64,000 nucleotides of DNA from Silene latifolia (taxonomy: Eukaryota > Streptophyta > Magnoliopsida > Caryophyllales > Caryophyllaceae), in contig NC_133537.1 of assembly GCF_048544455.1 (NCBI RefSeq), positions 148,034,058 through 148,098,057 of the forward strand, read 5' to 3'. A program made the position numbers and the translations under genes. The notes beneath the pieces were generated by a model that saw nothing but the letters and a program-made list of their open reading frames with translations, ran no database searches and was not told the origin of the DNA. Positions 56,262 to 64,000 of the stretch are shown piece after piece; within the stretch, counting starts at the first letter, position 1, and the number at the start of each line of letters is the position of its first letter.

Positions 56262-56624
56262 TTGATAAACATTACCAATATAAGGACCATTTTTCATAAT
56301 CAGTATCAACATAATAAATAATTAGTAATCAATACCAAAAATATAAATTTTTTCTACGTTCGGTACTAAGTCACTTTGAAAATCTAATCTCAACCTACTT
56401 GAAAAGTCCAAAAAGCCATCATTTAAGTACAAATCTCCACTCACTCATTTCCAAAATCCCTCACTTAAATAAAAACACCTTTAAAGTAGGAAAAAAAAAT
56501 AGAGTAAGAAGGCGACTTGGTACCTATCGTAGAAAAAAGTTAATATTTTGGTAGTGATTACTAATTATTGATTATGTTGATATTGAATATGAAAAAGATG
56601 ACTAAAGTTGGTAGTTTTTATCAA
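56262..56624. mobile_element. Fold-back MITE
   Basis: About 115-bp inverted arms, for example TAATAATTAGTAATCA-type sequence at about 56310 and its complement near 56560, enclosing about 130 bp. The exact ends and TSD were not fixed. Confidence 0.65.
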
Positions 56625-57318
56625 CTTACCCAAAATTCAGTATGGAGAATTTTTTTTTTCATTGAAAATGAGCACATCACTGGGAAAATATAGAAATTAT
56701 AATAATTTAAAGTCACATGTGCAAATAATGTGAAAATTTTGGGAAAAAAACGATAAATCATAACAAAAAGGAATCAGTTTAAGAAAATAAGCGATTCTGT
56801 TGTACGAAAGCGTTTTTCATGTTTTTTAAGTAAAAAGTGACTACATTTTGGTTAATAATGACCAATTTGGGGGGGGAAAAAGACCTTAAGTTATAAAAAG
56901 TGGTCATTATTTTACCAAAAAATGGTTAATTTTTCATATCGTACATACGACGGTCATACAATAGCATTTGCGTAAAAAACATATACGAAAAAATGAGTAC
57001 AAGAGAAATGAAAATAAGAATGTCGATAAACTAAAGAAATAAAAAAATGTTAGGAAAACACGATTAAGTTTACTTTCTAGGGAAAATGGTTTTGTTAACT
57101 TCGCAAAAAAAATGATGTCAAAATCATTATTCGGGAGGGTAAGATCGAAAATTTGATTGTTTTGGCCAAAATAATGTTTTTTCCGCAAAAATTTGTAAAT
57201 CATGTAACATTTTTGTAATTAAATAGTAATAAAGGTATATTTTGAAAGGAAAAAAATAAACTTAAAAGGATTTAAAGTACTAATCATATCAACAAAGTTA
57301 ACTTTCAGTTTCAGTTGT
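56625..57318. other. AT-rich interior of CACTA G, nothing recognised
   Basis: About 0.7 kb. The minus-strand open frame at 56934-57203 is Phe/Leu-rich low-complexity and is not called as a gene. Confidence 0.5.
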
Positions 57319-57403
57319 ACATCAAAAGAACTCCACGGTTAAGCGTGCTCAGGTGAGAGTAGTGTTGGGATGGGTGACCTCCTGGGAAGCCTCTTTGATG
57401 CGC
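57319..57403 (+). ncRNA. 5S rRNA-like fragment, truncated (pseudogene)
   Basis: The stretch contains GGTTAAGCGTGCTCAGGTGA, GAGAGTAGTGTTGGGATGGG and GTGACCTCCTGGGAAGCCTC. These match the last two thirds of plant 5S rRNA in order, including the internal control region (A-box and C-box). The first third is missing and several substitutions are present. It could be a 5S pseudogene, a 5S-derived SINE, or the LTR remnant of a Cassandra element. No second copy is present to decide. Confidence 0.75.
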
Positions 57404-57557
57404 GCGAATGCATGACCGGTGAAACCAAAGAACGTTCAAATGAATCGAGTTAACTAGCGAAACCAGTACCGAGATTGTCACTATTCCATATTTGATAAAA
57501 TATCGATCGTGAAAAAAACTATTTGACATTTTATTTTTTTAATTTTCATATATATTT

Positions 57558-57775
57558 TTTGCCATGGGAATTATTTTTCGCCACGGAAATTTTTGGCCAC
57601 GGGAGTTATTAGCCACGAGAGAATCTGTGGCCAAAAATTTAATAATAGCCACGTTCTTGTTTTTCCTGTGGCTATCTCTTTGCCACGGCCACTTGCGTCA
57701 CGGAAGGTATTCCCGTGGCCAAATGATTTAGCCACGGAAATTTAACACTTGCGCCACGAATTTAGCCGTGGCCCA
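57558..57775. repeat. Right subterminal GCCACG repeats of CACTA G
   Basis: About a dozen GCCACGG/CCGTGGC copies in both orientations, mirroring 46690-46965. Confidence 0.85.
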
Positions 57776-57798
57776 AGTGATCATTTGTAGTAGTGTTG

Positions 57799-58745
57799 GA
57801 AAAGGAGTTTATTTCCAATAAAAGCCAAGTGGGAGTTGTATACATCTCTAAGGAGTTCTTGATGACGAGGAAGAAATAAGTAATATGGCCTAACATATGG
57901 ATGTTGTATAAGATGTAGTAGGTTTTATCTACGTCCCATCCGCCATTCTACAAGTTGTCGTTCTGCAGCGTAAAATAGTAAATCTCATGTTTCCATGCAA
58001 AAAGGTTTATCGAAACTTATTTGACATAAAGTTCCGAAATAATGATTTTGGAAATTGGGCAACCTACTATCTACATAGACGCTTTGGAGAGTTGAGACTT
58101 AGAAAATGACTAAGAGTCATTCTAAAACGGATGTCAAAACCCCTTTCTTGAAGGAGTTCTTGAAAGAGGATCAGATGTTAAGTTAAGTGGGAGTAATATT
58201 ATTTTCTCAATATTGTATGTGGATGACATACTAATCATAGGAAACGATGTATCCATGCTTGAGTCAGTTAAGAGAGGATTGGTTCATTATTTTTCTACGA
58301 AAGATCTAAGAAACTTATACTGATAAGGTACTTGTTATGTTCAAAATGGATTCATCATGGATAACATGATGTGTACTCAACCGGATGTTGCAAATGCTTT
58401 GAGCATATGATGTAAATACCTATCAAACCCAGGACTAGTGCATTGGGTTGTAGTGAAGAACATCCTTAAGTACTTAGGAAGAACTAAGGACAACTTCCAG
58501 GTATACGGTGGAGATGATGAGTTGATTGTTACTAGTTACACAGATGCGAGCTTCCATAGTGACTTAAGATGACTTTCGCAGTAGTCTGGTTTCACTCTTT
58601 GTCTCAATGGAAGAATGGTGAGATGGAAGAGTTCTATGCAAAGAACCCTCGCAGTTTTTATGAGTATATAGCAGTGACAAATGCAACAAAGGAGGTTATT
58701 TGTAAGGCTCACACCAATGCAAATGTCGAAAACTCATTTGACTGA
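57799..58745 (+). pseudogene. Copia relic F reverse transcriptase and RNase H region
   Basis: It resumes right after the CACTA duplication with FLEKEF-like sequence, the end of integrase. A stretch with stops follows. Reverse transcriptase is clear at about 58205-58320: ILYVDDILIIGNDVSMLESV, then FSTKDLRNLY. Further on, TQPDVANAL, NILKYLGRTKDNFQVYGG and VTSYTDASFHSD belong to the palm end and RNase H. A stop follows almost every segment. It ends where the LTR of element I begins. Confidence 0.75.
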
Positions 58746-60399
58746 TGTTGAACCATATAAATATATGTTTATGTTTTGATGATGTCAAGAGTACTTGATA
58801 TTTTATATACTCGTTGCGCGTAATTGTTTGTTTAGTCTTTTAGATTGGACTTACTAATCGCAAGCATTAAGGAATTGTGATGGAAGTATGATGCGTTTAT
58901 ATCATGATCAAGCCCTCAATAAAGGATCAAGGTTTTACAACTGGTTAAAGTATTATTCAAGCATTCATGAGAAGATGAAGCTCATTTAAAGATTAATCAA
59001 GCTTGAATAATGAAGAAGCCTATATTCGAAGATCTCCTAAGAAGATTAGAATAGTGTAGGTGGTTATCTCGTAATGGTAACGTAAGAATGCACTTCTTAG
59101 ATTGGTAAAGTTATAGCCTCACAGCTATAACATTGCTTATATAAGAGCTCAATGTTATAGCTCTTCTACTATAACATTGAGATGTGAAGTTTATATAATA
59201 CACGACAAAAATAGTTTTTAAATTGTTTTTAGAAAACTGTTTTTATTCTTTTAAATGTTTTTAGTAGAAGTATTTATTTTACAAGGAAGCTTATATTCAT
59301 ATTGAGTGTGGTTTTATTATAAGCTTATAATCAGTAATTATATTGAATCAACTTATGAGTTGAGTCATATTACTAATTAGGGTTTCTAATACTACACACT
59401 CTAAATCCCTAAATTTAACCTAATGTCAAGCTAGGGTTTTCACGAAAACAAGGCCTATGAGCCGTGTGGACTCTCGTGTAAACTTGATAATATAAGTTAC
59501 GTATTCTTAAGATTTTATTCTGTAGAATTATCTTAATATATCTTTTATATTTAGCATGATATGATTATATATGATAAGATATTTTTGTTATGGAAAAATC
59601 TTATCATATCTTAAGATTTAAGGGAAACATAATAGGTGAATAATTGATAAAATTATCTTTTAGTTATACTCTATCTTTTCCTAAAATTTCAAGGATAGAA
59701 ATAATAAAATATGATTTGTTTACATATCATATATTTCGGCCATCTAGGGTTTCGGTGATACCGTGAGTCCTTCTTTCCCTTGTTCTATAAATACTCTACA
59801 CTTTGCAAAATTTGACAGTCAGACCTTTGAGCATAACATTGATCTATTTTCAAAAAGCAAAAACCGTGTTTTAAAGCAAAAACCGTTTTGTTATTTTTCG
59901 AAAAAGGGTCGTGTGATTTATAAACTTGTGCATTCGTTCTTTAGTTATCGTTATAAGATAATAATGCTTAATTGATTTCTTACTCGTTCATTAACGTGAA
60001 CTTTTAAAAGAATCATTAGTGCTTTCTTATTAGCGTAAGTTAGTCACTCGAGTATTTAACGGTACTCACTTGAGTTACAACTATGGTTAGTTGTACGAGT
60101 TGGGTTAGTAAATTTGTAATCCGTAGAAAGGTACTAAATTTATTAATCGAGAATAGTGGACGTAGGTTTCGATTTGTGAAACTGAACTACTTCAAAAATC
60201 GTGTGTGTCTCTCCCTTCTCTTTCGTTTCATTTACGTTTTGTCTTAATTTGTTAATTAGTTGATTAGTTAAAGTTTAATCAATAAACTTTAAATAATTAA
60301 TTATATACTTAAAATTGAAATAGTGGGCTAAGTTTTTTTAATCCTCAATTCCCCCCCCCCCCCCCTTCTTGAGTATTTAGGCTATTGATAGACTCCTCA
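58746..60399 (+). repeat. 5' LTR of copia I
   Basis: Starts TGTTGAACC and ends GACTCCTCA. A TATA box (TATAAATA) is at 59786-59793. Two hairpins built on GTTATAG...CTATAAC lie at 59111-59132 and 59151-59180. A run of 15 C is at 60351-60365. Only one copy is in the window, so the ends are inferred. Confidence 0.75.
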
Positions 60400-60401
60400 A
60401 T

Positions 60402-60413
60402 TGGTATCAGAGC
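60402..60413 (+). other. Primer binding site of copia I
   Basis: TGGTATCAGAGC, two bases after the LTR. Confidence 0.9.
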
Positions 60414-60502
60414 CTCGGCTCTTGATTGCCTAATAGCAAGGAGACTTGATCCGTCTATCTCTATCTTTTATCTTTTTTATTCCGCTGCCTATCACGTGAT
60501 AA

Positions 60503-62869
60503 ATGGATTCCAAATACCTCAAGTGTCCCGTCTTTGATGGGAAGAATTATGGTTTATGGAAGAACATGATGACTCACTATGTGAAGGGTCAAGATTGGGA
60601 GTGCTGAAGGATTATCCAAAACGGACCACATAAAGTTTTGGTTGCATCCACTGAAGGCGCTACCTACGAGAAAAAGGAAGAGGATTATGTCGAGGCTGAC
60701 TACAAGAAGGCCGAAAAGAATTCTAAAGCAATAAGCTTATTGCAGAATGGCATGACTACTGCAAAATTCGATCGCTTCTCTTCTTGCTCAACGGCCAAGG
60801 AAATATAGGATGGCCTTGAACTAGCTTATGAAGGTACCTCCATTGTTAAGAAGCACCGCATAGATCTGTTAATATAGAAATATGAGCTATTCAGTATGGA
60901 GCCAAATGAGTCCTTGGATAGTATGTCCGCACGTTTTCCAAGCATCATAAATGAATTGAAAAACCTAGGAAGGAAATTCGATACCGAGGATATTGCAAGA
61001 AAGGTTCTTAGGAGCCTAACTAAAAAGTGGCGCGCCAAGGTCACTGCAATGGAGGAATCAAGAGATCTTGCGAGCCTATCCTATCAAGAACTCATTGGTG
61101 CCCTCATGGCCCATGAACTCACTCTAAATGCTGATGAAGTAGAACCGAGTAGAGGTAAAAATATGGCTTTGAAAAGCGAGGATGTCAGCGCCGACAAAGA
61201 GGATGAGACTGTATTGTTTGCTCGTCATTTTAAAAATAGAATCTTTCGAAACAAGCAAACAAAATCTTCTGCTAATAACAACAAGTCTTTCAATAAGAAA
61301 GCAACAGAGTCTAAATCGTCATTTGCCAAAAGAGGTTGTTTTAAGTGTGGAGAATCTGATCATATGATCAAGGATTGTCCCACATGGGAGAAAATTAAAG
61401 ACAATACAAAACGTGAGAAGACAAATAAGGAGTTCAAGCAAGTAATGATGGCTTCGTGTTGGGGAGATCTTGACTCAGAAGATGATGAAGGATCTGAAGA
61501 TGACGAAGTAGCAAATATTTGTATCAGCAGCGTCAGTCTTGACCTAATGTTTGACAGCGACGATAATAGCACGAATTCTCATTCAAATTACTGCTTTCTA
61601 AGAGAATCAGATGAAGATGATGATGATGAGGTTAGTTATCTTGAACTCAAAAAGTCCGTTAAGAAACTATATAGAAATGCCCTAATTGAATTCTTTAAGC
61701 AATCCCTCGACAAATGTCATGAACATGATATGGAACTAAAGGATCTAAAAGAACAGATTCTTGATATTGCTGAGAAGAATCATATTCTAAAGGCAAAAGC
61801 GAAGAAATTGAAATCTAAAGTTACAGCTGATAAAGCTACAACATTAGATATTGTTAATGCTGAGAAGAAGGAACTAGAGTCTAAAGTTATAGCTAATGAA
61901 GCTATAACTTCAGATTTAAAGCTTAATATTAAGCACCTCCAAGCCACAGTTATAGCTAATGAAGCTATAACTTTAGAACTTAGAAATACCAAAGAATTCT
62001 TAGAGTCTAAAGCCACAGCTGATGAAGCTGTGATTTTAGATCAAAATAAAGAAATAGATTCTCTCACAAAGCAATTGAAGGAATCTAAAACTGGGATGAT
62101 CAATGTTAAGAGACAACATTCAGATGTTGTATTTATTCTTAACAAAAGGTTCCAAGACTTTCGTAACGATTACTAAAAGGATAATGACGTAGATCACACG
62201 AAATGTCTTGAGGAAATTAAAACCCTAAAGGACTTACTCCTACCCGCAAGGAAAGTCCATGACAAATGGGAAGGTAGCACCAAAGTCCTAAACTTCCTAA
62301 CCGAACAATCTGACAATAATATGAAGATGGGTTTAGGACATGAGTGCTACAGCCGTAGAGATAACTCTAAATGCAAATCAACACCTTCTGATCATGATTT
62401 CAGAAAAAGAAAATATGTCGATCTTCCTGAATACTTGATTTGCAATTATTGTGGTCATACGGGTCATATCCAAGACAATTGTGTCAAACGTATACAAGAT
62501 ATGCGAAAGAATACTGAATTTATTAAAACGGTTGACGAAGTAGTTGAGGATGATGAATCCCCTATAGATGAACCTAACGAAGAAAGGAATAACAACTTTC
62601 GTTGGTTCTACGACATGGCCTTTGACTACACTACAAGGCCTAGTACCTCACAAACTCCTTGTCAACCTAAACAAAGTAGACCTAAACACAAGGAGACTAG
62701 ATATGTGAGACCCAGGGAGTCCCCTAGACCTAGAACTCCTCCTAAACTAAACTACCCAAGGTTTAGAAATACGACTATTAGACAAGTTTGGGTACGAAAG
62801 GATTTAGAGTATAAAGTAACTAACCATAAAGGACCCAACTTAGCTTGGGTACCTAAAAACTGTATCTAA
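60503..62869 (+). pseudogene. Copia I Gag, with four in-frame stops
   Basis: One frame from ATG 60503 to the natural end at 62869. It is interrupted by TGA 60605, TAG 60806, TAG 60875 and TAA 62174. Three of these fall at positions that are Trp or Gln in element D. The UBN2-like core (DTEDIARKVLRSLTKKWRAK) is followed by the first knuckle CFKCGESDHMIKDCP (about 61340) and acidic clusters. A coiled coil contains four near-repeats of the type SKVIANEAITSDL (61806-62040). Then come VLNFLTEQ, the second knuckle CNYCGHTGHIQDNC (about 62440), and WVPKNCI at the end. This is the full SIRE Gag order, and it explains the broken pieces of element D. Confidence 0.85.
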
Positions 62870-62874
62870 TCCTT

Positions 62875-64000
62875 TTGCAGGTAATGGTGAAAGAAAACAA
62901 CCAATGGTATCTTGACAGTGGATGCTCAAAACACATGACTGGAGATGAAAGTTTATTTCTTTCCCTCGAGCCTTTCAATGGAGGAAAGGTAACATTTGGG
63001 GATGACAAGAAGGGCAAAGTGATTGGTGTGGGCAAAATTAGAATTTCTAAATCACACGCAATCAGTGATGTTTATTTAGTAAATGGTCTCAAGCATAATC
63101 TACTTAGCATATCTCAACTATGCGACAAAGGTAACAAGGTTGTATTGCATGCAGATGTTTGTCGCATTATAATTGAAGGTACAAGTAGTATTATTCTTGA
63201 AGGCCATAGAAAATGAAATGTGTATATGGTAGATTTAAATGTTGTGCCTACTAACTATTTTTCGTGCATGAAAGTTACACTTGATGATCCTTATTTGTGG
63301 CATAAACATTTTGGTCACATTAGCTCACCTATTTTGAATAAACTCAAGAGATGTGACTTGGTTGAAGGACTACCTAAAATCAGGTTCGATCAATAGAAGA
63401 TGTGTGACACTTGTGCTCGATGCAAACATGTGAGATCATCGTTCAAGCCTAAAAGAGTGGCAAGCACGAATCAAGCCCTGGATTTGATACACATGGACTT
63501 GTGTGGTCCTATGAAGGTAAGAAGTAGAGGAGGATCCAGGTACGTCTTTTTCCTCGTAGATGACTACTCAAGGTATGTATGGCCTATCTTTATTCATTCA
63601 AAAGATGAGACTTTTGATGAGTTTGTTTGTCTTATGAAACTTGTTCAAAATAAATATAAGACTAACCTTGTTTCTATTCGTACGGATCATGGCACCAAAT
63701 TTCTTAATCAAGCCTTTATAGAATATTATAGAGTTAATAGTGTAGGACATAACTTTTCTACACCACGAACTCCTCAACAAAATGGTGTTGTTGAACGTAT
63801 GAATAGAACACTAGAAGATATGTCTCATACAATGCTTTTGTGTAGTGGTCTACCTCGTAATTTTTGGGCTGAAGCCATTAGTACTTCATGTTATATTCAT
63901 AACCGTGCTATGATAAGACCTATCCTAAAGAAAACCCCTTATGAACTTCTAAGAGATCGTAAACCTAATATCTCTCATCTTCGTTGTTTTGGGAGTAAGT
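62875..64000 (+). pseudogene. Copia I pol: protease and integrase, truncated by window
   Basis: Protease WYLDSGCSKHMTGDESLFLS opens the frame. KHNLLSISQLCDKG and WHKHFGHIS follow, then the zinc-binding MCDTCARCKH. The integrase core has IHMDLCGPM, IRTDHGTKF and QQNGVVERMNRT, so D, D and E are present, and the sequence runs to the window end. In-frame TGA 63214-63216 and TAG 63394-63396 break it. It is close to the element D pol. Confidence 0.87.

Larger units (their letters stand above)
46669..57795. mobile_element. Non-autonomous CACTA element G with nested elements
   Basis: The ends are CACTACAGCAAATTGTCACTT at the left and the complement of a CACTACTACAAAT end at the right. The 3-bp duplication TTG is at 46666-46668 and 57796-57798. 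Dense GCCACG/CGTGGC subterminal repeats fill about 270 bp on each side. After removing gypsy H (47508-55365) about 3.3 kb remain, with no transposase frame. It therefore depends on an En/Spm-type transposase elsewhere. Its interior also holds a TIR element, a fold-back MITE and a 5S-like fragment. Confidence 0.88.
42402..58745 (+). mobile_element. Old copia relic F, carrying elements D and G
   Basis: A degenerate plus-strand copia element. Its tRNA-Met primer binding site is at 42469-42480. Integrase sequence is recognisable at 45950-46665 and reverse transcriptase/RNase H sequence at 57799-58745. The CACTA element G splits the reading inside the integrase C-terminal region. Element D sits just left of the primer binding site, so the 5' LTR of F should lie partly at about 29093-29180 and partly at 42402-42468. 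The AT-rich stretch between primer binding site and integrase has lost any readable Gag. The 3' LTR was not found. Confidence 0.6.
58746..64000 (+). mobile_element. SIRE-like copia element I, 5' half, cut by window end
   Basis: A 1.65 kb 5' LTR (58746-60399), a tRNA-Met primer binding site (60402-60413), Gag with several stops, and pol up to the integrase core at the window edge. Domain order and residues closely follow element D, so it is the same lineage in an older state. Confidence 0.85.

Noticed and set aside
60351..60365. Run of 15 C as a structural signal
   Set aside because: A homopolymer inside an LTR. Its length is unreliable and it has no supporting context.

Overview
This window is repeat-dominated plant nuclear DNA. 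Evidence: stacked LTR retrotransposons with plant-type primer binding sites, Stowaway-, Tourist- and hAT-like MITEs, a CACTA element, a tRNA-derived SINE, and the broken remains of one ordinary plant gene (a nepenthesin-like aspartic protease). The Retand/Tat-like element and the ACTCGATCGAGT-rich leader hint at Caryophyllales (Silene-like). That is an inference, not a proof. I see no intact host gene.

Layout, left to right. (1) 1-21.3 kb is a three-level nest. A minus-strand Ty3/gypsy element C (17426 to about 21285) was hit by a plus-strand Ty1/copia element A (window start to 17425). A was then hit by element B (1488-13293, TSD GAAGA). B is a non-autonomous Ogre/Tat-like LTR element with 2.6 kb LTRs, three tandem Gag modules and no recognisable pol. 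(2) 21.3-29.0 kb is AT-rich intergenic DNA. It holds a SINE with 9-bp TSD, two Stowaway-like MITEs, a possible Helitron end with a 29-bp minisatellite, a 535-bp hAT-like MITE with 8-bp TSD, the protease pseudogene (26124-27961), and a 1.06 kb Tourist-like element whose core is all microsatellite.

(3) 29.0-58.7 kb is an old copia relic F stretched by later insertions. A 13.2 kb SIRE-lineage copia D (29186-42396, minus strand, TSD CATGT) sits near F's primer binding site. D has gag, pol and an extra env-position ORF, and its reverse transcriptase is split by a 5'-truncated LINE. A non-autonomous CACTA element G (46669-57795, TSD TTG) sits in F's pol. Inside G lies a Tat/Retand-like gypsy element H (47508-55365, TSD GATAT) with Gag and protease on the minus strand, a separate promoter-plus-intron gene relic on the plus strand, and two tandem-repeat arrays. 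G also holds a fold-back MITE, a TIR element and a 5S rRNA-like fragment. (4) 58.7-64.0 kb is the 5' half of a second, decayed SIRE-like copia element I, cut by the window end.

The most general observation concerns data quality. In all three LTR pairs (B, D, H) the differences between otherwise near-identical LTRs fall mostly at CAG/CTG sites, often as small indels. This looks like systematic base-calling error at CHG-methylated sites. It would create false frameshifts and inflate insertion ages.
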